A stretch of DNA of 64,000 nt from MED-G116 sp038147495 (GTDB lineage Bacteria; Pseudomonadota; Alphaproteobacteria; Puniceispirillales; Puniceispirillaceae): positions 1 to 64,000 of the forward strand of contig JAYQTT010000002.1 in assembly GCA_038147495.1 (NCBI GenBank), written 5' to 3'. Below are positions 1 through 7,968 of the stretch, in pieces. Under the pieces are notes generated by a model. The model did no database searches. It saw nothing but the letters and a program-made list of their open reading frames with translations, and was not told the origin of the DNA. The position numbers were made by a program, and so were the translations under genes. The stretch's first letter is position 1; each line of letters begins with the position of its first letter.

Positions 1-356
1 TATCGGTACGCTTTTATTCGTTTTTGGTTCTGGCAAGCCATACGGCCATGGCTGGTGATGTCGCAAAAGGCGAGAAAGTATTCAAGAAATGCAAAGCATG
101 CCACTATGTTGATCAGGAAAAGAACAAGACTGGACCACATCTGGTTGGTCTTTTTGGAAGAACGGCTGGAAGTGTCGAAGGCTATAAATATTCTGCGGCG
201 ATGAAAGAGTCCGGAATTGTCTGGGATGAAAACACGCTGGCCGAATATCTGAAGGCACCAAAAAAATATGTCAAAGGCACGAAGATGGCATTTGCCGGTC
301 TCAAAAAGGATGCCGATGTTGACAATATCATCGCCTATCTGAAGAGCTTTAACTAA
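1..356 (+). CDS. Class I c-type cytochrome, 5' end cut by the window
   Basis: This is a small periplasmic monohaem electron carrier of the cytochrome c2/c550 type. The open frame runs to the window edge, so the true start lies outside. The visible N-terminus (codons from position 3) is hydrophobic and ends in an Ala-Met-Ala export-signal cleavage site before GDVAKGE. The haem motif CKACH lies at about 90-104, and the distal Met ligand sits in GTKMAFAG. The downstream helix IIAYLKSF is the usual C-terminal helix of the family. A TTG at 24 is in frame but lies inside the signal peptide, so it should not be taken as the start. The redox partner cannot be told from sequence. The next gene, a flavin hydroxyacid oxidase, is only 27 bases away and might donate electrons to it, which is inference. 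Confidence 0.88.
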   Translation, partial: SVRFYSFLVLASHTAMAGDVAKGEKVFKKCKACHYVDQEKNKTGPHLVGLFGRTAGSVEGYKYSAAMKESGIVWDENTLAEYLKAPKKYVKGTKMAFAGLKKDADVDNIIAYLKSFN

Positions 357-383
357 GTCTTCCTGTCCGGGGTTTGCCGCCAG

Positions 384-1547
384 ATGTACAGATCGAACAA
401 ATATCCACGGCTCAGCGATCTTGCGCCCGCGGCACAGCGCAAGATCCCGCCCTTTGTGTTTGCCTATCTGGACTCTGGCACAGGCCATGACAAAGCCAAG
501 GATGCCAACCGAACACTCTATGACGCGATCAGCCTTACCCCGCAATTTCTTCGTGGACGCGTTGATCCGGACATTTCTGTATCCTTGCTTGGCAAAACCT
601 ATAAAGCGCCGTTTGGCGTGTCGCCTATTGGTCTGGCGTCACTGATCTGGCCGGGTGCCGAGCAGATTCTCGCCGCCGCCGCCAAGAAAAACGGCTTCCC
701 TTTTGCCCTCAGCACGGTGGCTGGTGACTCGATCGAGCGCGTGTCCGCTGTTGGCGGCGATATGACATGGTTTCAACTCTATGCATCGCACGACAAGTCG
801 CTGTGTTTTGACCTTTTGCGCCGCGCAGAGGAATGTGGGTGTGATACATTGGTGGTCACGGCAGACGTTCCGGCCCCCAGCCGGCGCGAGCGCATGCGTA
901 TCGCCGGTGCGCCGTTGGGCAGTCGCGGTAATTCGACCTTTTCACCGCGCGTTATTTGGCAGTCAATGATGCGTCCGGAATGGGCGGTGCGTACCTTATT
1001 GAATGGTGGCGCCCGGTTTCGCAATATGGAGCCATACGCCAATGGTACGCGCGGCATGGAGATCACCAAATTCATCGGCGGCCAGTTGAATGGCTCGCTC
1101 AATTGGGAATATCTCAGCGAAATCAGGGCTGCATGGAAGGGCAAATTGTTGCTCAAGGGCATTCTGCATGGTCAGGATGCGGCGCGCGCTGTAGGTGCTG
1201 GCGTGGACGGGCTGGTGATATCCAATCATGGCGGACGACAGCTTGATGCCGCACCGCATCCACTGCGTCAATTGCCGGCTGTCCGGGCGGCTGTCGGTAA
1301 GGAAGTGCCGATCATTGTCGATAGCGGCATTATGTCGGGACTTGATGTGGTGCGGGCACTTGCCTGTGGTGCAGATTTTGTCATGCTTGGCCGCGCCTTC
1401 ATGTATGCGGTGGCCGCGCTTGGCAAGGATGGCGGTGATCACGCGGCCGAAATCCTTCTCGAAGAGGTGAAGGACGTCATGGCACAGCTTGGCATAGCCT
1501 CTATTGATGGTTTGCGGGACATCGATGTGAACTGGAACGACCAGTGA
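384..1547 (+). CDS. FMN-dependent alpha-hydroxyacid oxidase/dehydrogenase (LldD-like)
   Basis: The 387-residue protein belongs to the family of L-lactate dehydrogenase (LldD), glycolate oxidase and mandelate dehydrogenase, which oxidise 2-hydroxyacids with FMN. The TIM-barrel signatures are present: SPIGLASL early on, FQLYAS with the substrate-site Tyr, and the family active-site stretch SNHGGRQLD at about residues 278-286, followed by VDSGIMSGLDVVRALACGA for phosphate binding. The length is normal. The substrate cannot be fixed from sequence; L-lactate is the commonest in proteobacteria. It sits between a cytochrome c and a copper chaperone gene and overlaps the latter's possible GTG start by 4 bases, suggesting one transcript. 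Confidence 0.9.
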   Translation: MYRSNKYPRLSDLAPAAQRKIPPFVFAYLDSGTGHDKAKDANRTLYDAISLTPQFLRGRVDPDISVSLLGKTYKAPFGVSPIGLASLIWPGAEQILAAAAKKNGFPFALSTVAGDSIERVSAVGGDMTWFQLYASHDKSLCFDLLRRAEECGCDTLVVTADVPAPSRRERMRIAGAPLGSRGNSTFSPRVIWQSMMRPEWAVRTLLNGGARFRNMEPYANGTRGMEITKFIGGQLNGSLNWEYLSEIRAAWKGKLLLKGILHGQDAARAVGAGVDGLVISNHGGRQLDAAPHPLRQLPAVRAAVGKEVPIIVDSGIMSGLDVVRALACGADFVMLGRAFMYAVAALGKDGGDHAAEILLEEVKDVMAQLGIASIDGLRDIDVNWNDQ

Positions 1548-1585
1548 TCTTCTTCAACATCTATGTCGCTTGGCTGCGTTTTGCC

Positions 1586-2098
1586 ATGAGGTTTGTTGCA
1601 GCTTTTGCGTTTTTTGTGGCGGTTATTTCCGGGCCATCTGTGGCCGCAGACCAGCATATCATGATTGGTCCGATTGAGCTGCGCGCAACTGTCACCGGCA
1701 TGTCCTCCACCGGTGGCTATGTGACGATTGCGAACCATGGCACACAAGATGTGACATTGATTGGCATCAGCGCCGAATTTGCCACAAAGTCAGAGATTCA
1801 CACCATGAGAATGGTCGATGGGGTGATGAAGATGCGGCGCCTCGATGAGGGAATTCTGGTGCCTGCCGGTGGTCATGCTGTGCTCGCGCCCGGGCAAAAC
1901 CATCTGATGTTCATGGGGCTGTCGGGCGCGCTTGCGGCGGGCACGATGCACAAAGTCACGCTGATTTTTGACAATGGCCACAAGGCTGTGGTCATGGCGC
2001 ATGTAAAAAGACCGTCTGATATTGGCACGTCACATCATGGTCATGATCAATCATCTGACGCGCATTCAGGCGCAATGAAAATGGACGGCGGAAATTAA
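1586..2098 (+). CDS. PCu(A)C-type periplasmic copper chaperone
   Basis: This family binds Cu(I) in the periplasm and delivers it to the CuA/CuB sites of cytochrome oxidase. The ATG at 1586 is chosen because it gives a clean signal peptide (MRFVAAFAFFVAVISGPSVA). An in-frame GTG at 1544 that overlaps the previous stop would add 14 residues before it. The His/Met copper ligands are visible: HTMRM, then VMKM, then HLMFMGL about 40 residues further on, matching the HxM...HxM pattern of the family. The C-terminal tail is rich in His and Met (SHHGHDQSS), a common variable metal-binding tail. It lies downstream of the hydroxyacid oxidase. Copper supply to a terminal oxidase is inferred from the family. 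Confidence 0.88.
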   Translation: MRFVAAFAFFVAVISGPSVAADQHIMIGPIELRATVTGMSSTGGYVTIANHGTQDVTLIGISAEFATKSEIHTMRMVDGVMKMRRLDEGILVPAGGHAVLAPGQNHLMFMGLSGALAAGTMHKVTLIFDNGHKAVVMAHVKRPSDIGTSHHGHDQSSDAHSGAMKMDGGN

Positions 2099-2107
2099 AG
2101 ACGGCGG

Positions 2108-2572
2108 CTAGAAAATACCGGCATCAAGTCCAGCTGCCATGGCCATGGCCATTTCTTCAACCTGATTTTCAAATCCAGATGACCATTCGCCGTGAAGGAT
2201 CAACGGTTCGGCGATCAACCGCCATTTCTGGGCACCACAAATCCCCAACAAGGCATTTTTTGTCGCTGTGCCATCTAGTCCGGCACGGATATACAAGGCG
2301 ACAGGTAACCCTTCGGTATGATCCAGCCAGTCATTATAGCACCGGTCAAACATGTCTTTGGTGGCGCCCGCCATATAGCCGATATTTTCTGTCGTCCCAA
2401 GGATCATGCCATCGGCGGTGAAAAGGTCTTCCGCAGTGACATCAAAAGGCGAGAGATAGCGCACGGTCACATCGCCTGCATCATCGCTGCGCGCCCCGCG
2501 AAGCGCCGCATCACAAAGTGCCTTTGTATTGGGCGAGGGGGCATGCGCGATAATCAGCAAATGCTTTGTCAC
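2108..2572 (-). CDS. Flavodoxin-fold protein (NAD(P)H-dependent FMN reductase-like)
   Basis: The 154-residue protein has a flavodoxin/FMN-reductase fold. It begins with a beta strand and phosphate-binding loop (KHLLIIAHAPSPNTKAL), where the loop would hold FMN phosphate. It continues with DGMILGTTENIGYMAGATKDMFDR, which matches the isoalloxazine-contact loop of NADPH:FMN reductases and WrbA-like proteins. No partner domain is present. It ends ten bases from the convergent copper chaperone gene. The function is probably a soluble flavin redox enzyme; the substrate is unknown. Confidence 0.75.
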   Translation of the reverse strand: MTKHLLIIAHAPSPNTKALCDAALRGARSDDAGDVTVRYLSPFDVTAEDLFTADGMILGTTENIGYMAGATKDMFDRCYNDWLDHTEGLPVALYIRAGLDGTATKNALLGICGAQKWRLIAEPLILHGEWSSGFENQVEEMAMAMAAGLDAGIF

Positions 2573-2651
2573 AAATATCTCCAGCCCGTATAATGGCGTG
2601 TGTCTGGTGGCCGAATGCTACCAGACGGACACCCCGCTTCAGGACAGGATT

Positions 2652-2963
2652 ATGGCACAGAAACTAACCGATCAGGAACTGGAAAGCGCGCTGGAGTTCC
2701 TGCCCGGCTGGGCAATTTCGGATGACCGCCTTGCGCTTGAACGAGAGTTTGGCTTTCCCGGTTTCAATGCGGCCTTTGGATTTATGAGCCGTGTTGCGCT
2801 GGCCGCCGAACGGTCCAATCATCACCCCGAATGGTCTAATGTCTATAACCGCGTCAAGATCCGCTGGACAACCCATTCGGCAGGCGGCATCACCCAGCTG
2901 GATATAAAGCTGGCCGCAAAATGCGATGAAATGGCCGATGGCTGGCTGTCAGCCGGTGAATAG
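2652..2963 (+). CDS. phhB: 4a-hydroxytetrahydrobiopterin dehydratase (PCD/DCoH)
   Basis: The 103-residue enzyme dehydrates 4a-hydroxytetrahydropterin, recycling the cofactor of aromatic amino acid hydroxylases. The ATG at 2652 follows AGGACAGG and gives the normal family length; the longer upstream open frame has no family similarity. The catalytic signature is clear: SNHHPEWSNVYNRVKI, with the paired His residues and Trp, then TTHSAGGITQLDIKLA. No hydroxylase gene is next to it in this window, so the pterin substrate could be different, as has been proposed for orphan PCD genes. Confidence 0.93.
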   Translation: MAQKLTDQELESALEFLPGWAISDDRLALEREFGFPGFNAAFGFMSRVALAAERSNHHPEWSNVYNRVKIRWTTHSAGGITQLDIKLAAKCDEMADGWLSAGE

Positions 2964-2971
2964 AGATTTTG

Positions 2972-3286
2972 CTACAGGCCGATAAAAGGCAGTGTCCATA
3001 ACGCTACCAGACCAGCGACGATCGTTGCCACAACGGACCGGGTCAATAGTGCGATCACCGTGGCGATGATCGCTGCCGGAAGGCGTGTATTATCGGCTAT
3101 GGCAAGCGTGTTTCCATCGGTGAAAATCACCGCTGGCACAATGATCGCGGTCAATACCGCTATCGGCACGAAATCCAGCGCATCCTCAAGCGCACGTGGC
3201 AATGCGCGTGGTGTGAGGCCGGAGAACATGACAAAGCGCATGCAAAAGGTAAACAGGCCGGTCATAATCATGATGATCCAGATCAT
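2972..3286 (-). CDS. azlD: AzlD-type branched-chain amino acid exporter subunit
   Basis: The 104-residue integral membrane protein has about four hydrophobic helices, starting MIWIIMIMTGLFTFCMRF and including PIAVLTAIIVPAVIF. It is the small subunit of the AzlCD system that exports branched-chain amino acids or analogues. The start overlaps the azlC stop in an ATGA arrangement (3283-3286), showing translational coupling. The pair is convergent with the pterin dehydratase gene. Confidence 0.88.
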   Translation of the reverse strand: MIWIIMIMTGLFTFCMRFVMFSGLTPRALPRALEDALDFVPIAVLTAIIVPAVIFTDGNTLAIADNTRLPAAIIATVIALLTRSVVATIVAGLVALWTLPFIGL

Positions 3287-4086
3287 GTCCTGTTCCTCCG
3301 GCCAGTAAAACGAAGCGTCGCCCATCCGGCAGCAATACCGCCGCCCGCCGCCAGCAGAATCCAACTGTTCCATGGCAAAGTCTGGCCAAAGACCGCAATA
3401 ACAGCCGAGGTGATGCAGGCCATCATATGCGCTGTGTTGCGAATGGCCGGTGCGACAATGGCAATAAATGTCAGCGGAATGATGAAATCGAGCGACAGGG
3501 TGGGCGGGATGGTAACACCTGCGAACACCCCGATTGCCGTGGTTGTTTGCCAGCAAACCCATAATAACAGTCCGGAGCCGAGCAAATGGAAATGCTTTAC
3601 CGGATTGTCCGGTTTTTCCATGAAACGCTTGATGCTGACGGCATAAGCCTCATCGGTAAGCAGATAGGCCAGCAGGACACGCCAGTAAAATGGCAAATGC
3701 CGCAGATGCGATGCGACTGATGCGCTGTAGAGGACGTGACGCAAATTGATGATCGAGACCGAACCACCGACAAAGATTGGCGGCGTGCCGCTTGCCCATA
3801 GTTGCGCAAACAGAACCTGGCTGGCACCGCCAAAGACAATCGAAGACATCATAATTGTCTGCAATGGCGACAGGCCGCTGGCAATCCCCAGAACGCCAAA
3901 CACCAATCCAAATGGTGCAACCCCGACAAGCAACGGTGATTGGTCGCGCACCCCACGCCAGAATTCCTGAAGCGCGGAGGTCTCATGATCGTTGTGATCA
4001 CGGGTATTCTGACCGGTTTCTATCGTCATGTCGGTCCAGCAGCCGCTTTCAGTGAGATGGTTGTCGAGGATTGCATCGGTCATCAT
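3283..4086 (-). CDS. azlC: AzlC-type branched-chain amino acid exporter, large subunit
   Basis: The protein is up to 267 residues, with a hydrophilic N-terminal stretch of about 40 residues followed by the conserved core beginning FWRGVRDQSPLLVGVAPFGLVFGVLG. The motif FGGASQVLFAQLW and the loop INLRHVLYSASVA are typical of AzlC. Several in-frame ATG codons lie in the first 20 codons (for example MTIETGQ), so the real start may be downstream of 4086. Together with AzlD it would form an inner-membrane exporter. No Lrp-type regulator is adjacent. Confidence 0.88.
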   Translation of the reverse strand: MMTDAILDNHLTESGCWTDMTIETGQNTRDHNDHETSALQEFWRGVRDQSPLLVGVAPFGLVFGVLGIASGLSPLQTIMMSSIVFGGASQVLFAQLWASGTPPIFVGGSVSIINLRHVLYSASVASHLRHLPFYWRVLLAYLLTDEAYAVSIKRFMEKPDNPVKHFHLLGSGLLLWVCWQTTTAIGVFAGVTIPPTLSLDFIIPLTFIAIVAPAIRNTAHMMACITSAVIAVFGQTLPWNSWILLAAGGGIAAGWATLRFTGRRNRT

Positions 4087-4225
4087 AAATATTGTTGCCC
4101 GATCATGTGCATCATGTGGTTATCACGGAGCCAACATTGCGGTAAAGCGGCAAAAGCGCTTGCTTGCAACAGATCTGTCAGGGTAAGACAACCCCCACCG
4201 ATGATGCCAGCCCTTGAGGATTGAA

Positions 4226-4621
4226 ATGCTGCTCCATGTTCCCCTGTCCGTAGGTGAAGTTCTTGATAAGGTCACGATCCTTGAGATCAAGTCAGAGCGC
4301 ATTGACGATGCGGCCAAGCTGAAGAATATCAACAATGAATTGGCACAGCTTCGCGCGTTGTTAACAGACGCGGTCTTTGATGAGGCGTCTATCAAATCTC
4401 TTGTTGATGAGCTCAAACAGATCAACGAGGCATTGTGGGACATTGAAGACAATATTCGCGATCAGGAAATGGCTGGCACTTTTGGTGACCGGTTCATTGA
4501 GCTTGCGCGCGCTGTCTATGTCACCAATGACAAGCGGGCGATGATAAAAAAGAAATTGAATGAGGCGACCGGGTCAACGCTGGTCGAGGAAAAATCCTAC
4601 AAGGATTACTCCGGCGCGTAA
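4226..4621 (+). CDS. DUF6165 family protein
   Basis: The 131-residue soluble, helical protein has the conserved opening LLHVPLSVGEVLDKVTILEI that I recognise as DUF6165. It is followed by charged helices with coiled-coil character and a KRAMIKKKLNE segment near the C-terminus. The ATG at 4226 follows TTGAGGATTGAA, a good Shine-Dalgarno; a TTG twelve bases upstream is in frame but less likely. The biochemical role is unknown. Family members are often found near LPS or polysaccharide glycosyltransferases, and here its last 16 bases overlap the end of a convergent GT9-like gene. Confidence 0.75.
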   Translation: MLLHVPLSVGEVLDKVTILEIKSERIDDAAKLKNINNELAQLRALLTDAVFDEASIKSLVDELKQINEALWDIEDNIRDQEMAGTFGDRFIELARAVYVTNDKRAMIKKKLNEATGSTLVEEKSYKDYSGA

Positions 4622-5751
4622 TCCAAGGCGCGCGCTTTGCGTTCCTGAACCCGTTTTTGGCTGATTTTGCCCACCTCGGCTAAAATGTTGTCATGGACGA
4701 TTGTTCCGATGATCCCTGCCTCTGGGGCCACAATTGGCCACACCGCATCGCGGTACCGCAGAACGTCTCGGTCATGTGCAAAAAGGATCACCGCCGGAAG
4801 GTTGCAATTCAGTGCAAGATTTGCGGTAAAGCTGTCAACGCCGATATAGATGTCGGCCTGATGATAGAGCGCAACATCCTTCGCCATTGACGGCTGTAAT
4901 TTCAGACAATCAGCAAGCTGACTTTCCTTGATGCCGTTGGTGCGGCGGGCGATGTCACGCCATTTTTGCATAGCGGCGTCATGATAGTCGCTTGCGTCTG
5001 GTCCGGCATTCAGCAGAAAACTGCCGCCGGTTTTCTTGGCAAGCGTGGCAATCAGGGCGATGGCCGAATCAATCGGCCAGCGTCTTGCCGGATCAAGTGC
5101 AAACATGTTGATGATGTGAATGGGCCGTGGCAGATCGGCCAGCATTGTCGCAACAAGCGCTGTCTCGTCTTTTCCGGGAATGATCGTTGGCGTGTCTGTA
5201 TCAAGACGCAATCCCATCTGCATAACATAGCTGTCGATGGCGCCAATAAATGGACGATGCCCCCAAAGCGCACGTCTTTGTCCTCCATCTTCAAGATGGA
5301 TCGGGTGGTGCAGAAGAGCCCGGTCAATCATCCCATCGCAAAGGCCAGCGCACATTTTGATATGTGCAGCGCGCGCCACCAGCTTGAAGCTGGTTGAACG
5401 GTGAAGCACAAAACCTGCTTCATAGGCACTGGCGCGCAGTGCGGCGACGTCCTTTCCACCGCGAATGCCGGGAAGATATCTTCGAAAGGGCCGCGCATCG
5501 ATGATGCGATTAACCCATGGCGTGTGGGCAAGAAGCGCCGCCAATGGCCCCGGGTGGATGCAGGCGATGTCGATTTGGCCATTGAGGCTGGCACTGGCGA
5601 GCGCGCGCAACTGTGTCAGGTGATAAATCTGGTCACCCATACCGCCTGCAACAAACCCAATGCTGCGGCCAAAATCCGGACGTAATGCCGGGCTTGATTT
5701 TACCGTCATGTCGAGGGGCTGATGCTGACCAGATGTGGATGGATGTGCCAT
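4606..5751 (-). CDS. GT9 (heptosyltransferase)-like glycosyltransferase
   Basis: The protein is 381 residues. It resembles ADP-heptose:LPS heptosyltransferases: an N-terminal Rossmann start (SIGFVAGGMGDQIYHLTQLRAL), a central DPARRWPIDSAIALI stretch matching the nucleotide-sugar segment, and GVDSFTANLAL, equivalent to the D(T/S)xxxHLA acceptor loop. Compared with WaaC/WaaF, the usual GDTGxxHxA is degenerate, so the donor and acceptor may differ. An alternative start is the Met at 5709. It is divergent from pgk across about 160 bases. A role in LPS core or capsule assembly is an inference. Confidence 0.7.
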   Translation of the reverse strand: MAHPSTSGQHQPLDMTVKSSPALRPDFGRSIGFVAGGMGDQIYHLTQLRALASASLNGQIDIACIHPGPLAALLAHTPWVNRIIDARPFRRYLPGIRGGKDVAALRASAYEAGFVLHRSTSFKLVARAAHIKMCAGLCDGMIDRALLHHPIHLEDGGQRRALWGHRPFIGAIDSYVMQMGLRLDTDTPTIIPGKDETALVATMLADLPRPIHIINMFALDPARRWPIDSAIALIATLAKKTGGSFLLNAGPDASDYHDAAMQKWRDIARRTNGIKESQLADCLKLQPSMAKDVALYHQADIYIGVDSFTANLALNCNLPAVILFAHDRDVLRYRDAVWPIVAPEAGIIGTIVHDNILAEVGKISQKRVQERKARALDYAPE

Positions 5752-5857
5752 GTGTTATCAGGATCTCAACAACATAATTCGACGTCGCGCATACAATGAT
5801 GCGGGGGCAGCTATTTTCCATCTGCCCACAAGTGGCACGACTTGCAAAAGCGTTGCA

Positions 5858-5874
5858 TTTTCGCTAAGCGAAAA
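5858..5874. promoter_or_regulatory. Palindrome upstream of pgk, possible operator
   Basis: The sequence TTTTCGCT-A-AGCGAAAA is a perfect inverted repeat with 8-base arms and a single central base. It lies 37 bases before the pgk ATG, in the divergent intergenic region. Its symmetry and AT-flanked short arms suit a dimeric repressor site better than a terminator. I do not recognise the regulator. Confidence 0.45.
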
Positions 5875-5911
5875 GCCTGCGCCACCGCGTAAGCTATATC
5901 AGGAAAAACCA

Positions 5912-7116
5912 ATGAATTCGCCCTTTTTATTTGTTGATGAAGTCGATGTATCCGGCAAAACAGTTCTTCTGCGACTCGATTTGAATGTGCCGGTTCGTGA
6001 CAATGTTGTAACAGATGCAACACGGATTGAACGTGTGCTACCGGGGCTTCGGGCGCTTCTAGAGGCGGGCGCAGCGGTTGTCATCTTGACACATTTTGGC
6101 CGACCAAAAGGCAAAGTCGTGCCGGAATATTCCGTGGCACCGGTGGCCGCCGCTCTGGCGCAACGGCTTGGCCGTGATGTGCCGGTGGTGGCAGACCTTA
6201 CCGGCGAAGCTGGCAGGCAAGCGGCAAAAGCGCTTGGCCCTGGTGATGTCCTGATGATGGAGAATTTGCGCTTTCACCCCGGCGAAGAGGCCAATGATGC
6301 CGATTTCGCGGCGAGCCTTGCCGCTCTTGGCGATATTTATGTCGGAGATGCGTTTTCCTGTGCGCACCGGGCGCATGCCTCGGTGGAGGCGTTGCCTCGG
6401 CAAATGGACATCGTCTGTGCTGGCCGCTCGATGGGCGCTGAACTTGCCGCACTTGATGCAGCGCTCAGCCAGCCGAAACGCCCGGTAGTTGCCGTTGTTG
6501 GGGTGCGAAGGTCTCGACCAAACTGCAGATTCTGGAAAATTTGTTGACACGCGTGGATGGCATCATCCTTGGCGGTGGCATGGCCAATACTTTTTTGATG
6601 GCAGAGGGGCATGCAATCGGCACATCGCTGGTTGAAGCGGATATGCTTGGCATGGCCGCCGATATTGTCGCCGCGGCAAAAACGAATGATTGCCGGTTGA
6701 TTTTGCCTGTTGATGCAATGGTCGCGCGCGAGTTCAAGGCCAATGCCCCGCATCGCATCGTGCCGGTCAACAAGGTGGCAGAAGACGAGATGATCCTTGA
6801 TGTCGGCCCCGAATCCATTGCCATGGTAAATGACTTCATAAAGGGATGTGAAACCATCGTTTGGAATGGCCCGATGGGGGCGTTTGAAATCCCGCCATTC
6901 GACAGCGGTACAAATGCGGTTGCGGCGGCGGTTGCGGCACAAACAAAAGCCGGCAAGTTGCTGAGCGTTGCCGGTGGCGGTGATACCATGGCGGCCCTTG
7001 CAAATGCCGGGGTGAGTGACCAATTCTCTTATGTATCAACGGCTGGCGGCGCTTTTCTTGAGTGGCTGGAAGGCAAGATTCTGCCGGGTGTTGAAGCTTT
7101 GCGTCGCAACGGGTGA
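5912..7116 (+). CDS. pgk: Phosphoglycerate kinase, interrupted by a single-base frameshift
   Basis: This is the ATP-generating glycolytic kinase (1,3-bisphosphoglycerate to 3-phosphoglycerate). The N-terminal domain is intact: LLRLDLNVPVRDN, THFGRPKG, LMMENLRFHPGEE and YVGDAFSCAHRAHAS. The C-terminal half is in another frame from about 6505: LGGGMANTFL, IVWNGPMGAFE, and SVAGGGDTMAAL, the nucleotide-binding end. The frames join at a run of four G at 6500-6503; one extra G would restore the expected GGAKVSTK and give a normal protein of about 401 residues. As read, translation ends at 6547. The start follows AGGAAAAACCA. Because pgk is usually essential, a consensus error is at least as likely as a real mutation. 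Confidence 0.9.
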
Positions 7117-7198
7117 CGGCAGGACAGCATAATCAAGAATTGATCCTGTCCAATCGACCTGTTCCTTTGCGCTGCCCTTTAGTGTTTCGGAGAGATAG

Positions 7199-7837
7199 AT
7201 GCTGTTCACCAATCCATTCAAATCAAGACTGCCAACCGCAGATGAGGCGCTTGTCGGGCGTAATACACCCGTATGGCAGGGGGCGCCCCATTGTGTTTTG
7301 GGCACTGCCACCATGCCACCCTTTCCCGATGGGCTGGAGCAGATTGTCATAGGTATGGGGTGTTTTTGGGGGGCTGAACGTCTGTTCTGGAGGCTTGATG
7401 GTGTCTACAGCACCGCCGTTGGTTATGCTGGCGGCCTGACGCCAAATCCCAGCTATGAGGAAGTGTGCTCAGGCAGAACAGGACACAGCGAGGTTGTGCT
7501 GGTGGTGTTCGACCCAGAAAAACTGTCGCTGAATAAACTGCTGCAGACGTTCTGGCAGGAACATGACCCGACTCAGGGCTTTCGGCAGGGCAATGACATG
7601 GGCACGCAATACCGGTCTGTGATCTATCACACCAGCGCCGAACAGGAAGAGATTGTTGTCGCATCGCGCAAGGCCTATGGCAGCGCGCTTGCCAGTGCTG
7701 GACTTGGCCGAATCACGACCGAAATTGCGCCGTTGGATGAATTCTTCTACGCCGAGGATTATCATCAGCAATATCTTCACAAGGTGCCAAACGGCTATTG
7801 CGGCCTGAAGGGAACCGGCGTTGCCTGTATCGGGTGA
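7199..7837 (+). CDS. msrA: Peptide-methionine (S)-S-oxide reductase
   Basis: The 212-residue protein repairs methionine-S-sulfoxide. The active-site motif GCFWGAERLFW has its catalytic Cys at residue 55, and the family signature continues with AVGYAGG, GHSEVV, and FWQEHDPTQG. The C-terminal GYCGLKGTG supplies a likely resolving Cys, with a further Cys in GVACIG. The start ATG follows CGGAGAGATAG. There is an extra N-terminal segment of about 45 residues typical of the longer MsrA forms, without an obvious signal peptide. It is 82 bases downstream of pgk. No msrB is adjacent. Confidence 0.95.
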   Translation: MLFTNPFKSRLPTADEALVGRNTPVWQGAPHCVLGTATMPPFPDGLEQIVIGMGCFWGAERLFWRLDGVYSTAVGYAGGLTPNPSYEEVCSGRTGHSEVVLVVFDPEKLSLNKLLQTFWQEHDPTQGFRQGNDMGTQYRSVIYHTSAEQEEIVVASRKAYGSALASAGLGRITTEIAPLDEFFYAEDYHQQYLHKVPNGYCGLKGTGVACIG

Positions 7838-7913
7838 GGCAAGAGCTTTGTCGGTATATGGATGAATCTCCATAGGTTGTGAAATCATTGGCAAAAACAG
7901 CCTTTGTAAAGTG

Positions 7914-7929
7914 GTAACCATTTCTTAAC
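7914..7929 (+). promoter_or_regulatory. Near-consensus CtrA-type box
   Basis: GTAA-N7-TTAAC lies 40 bases upstream of the secreted protein gene at 7969. It differs by one base from the alphaproteobacterial CtrA consensus TTAA-N7-TTAA. Such short motifs arise by chance, so this is only a candidate; a better match exists at 60236. Confidence 0.3.
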
Positions 7930-7968
7930 CGAATTTAACTCTCCTCATATCTGATGGAGGGTTGGCTG

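Noticed and set aside
1790..2002. Other open frames antisense to the copper chaperone and similar high-GC genes
   Set aside because: They follow from codon bias of the genuine gene on the opposite strand and show no family signature or ribosome-binding site.
7914..7929. CtrA control of the secreted-protein pair
   Set aside because: The box before copy 1 has one mismatch, and the copy 2 upstream region has TTAA pairs at the wrong spacing (N10), so joint control is not supported.
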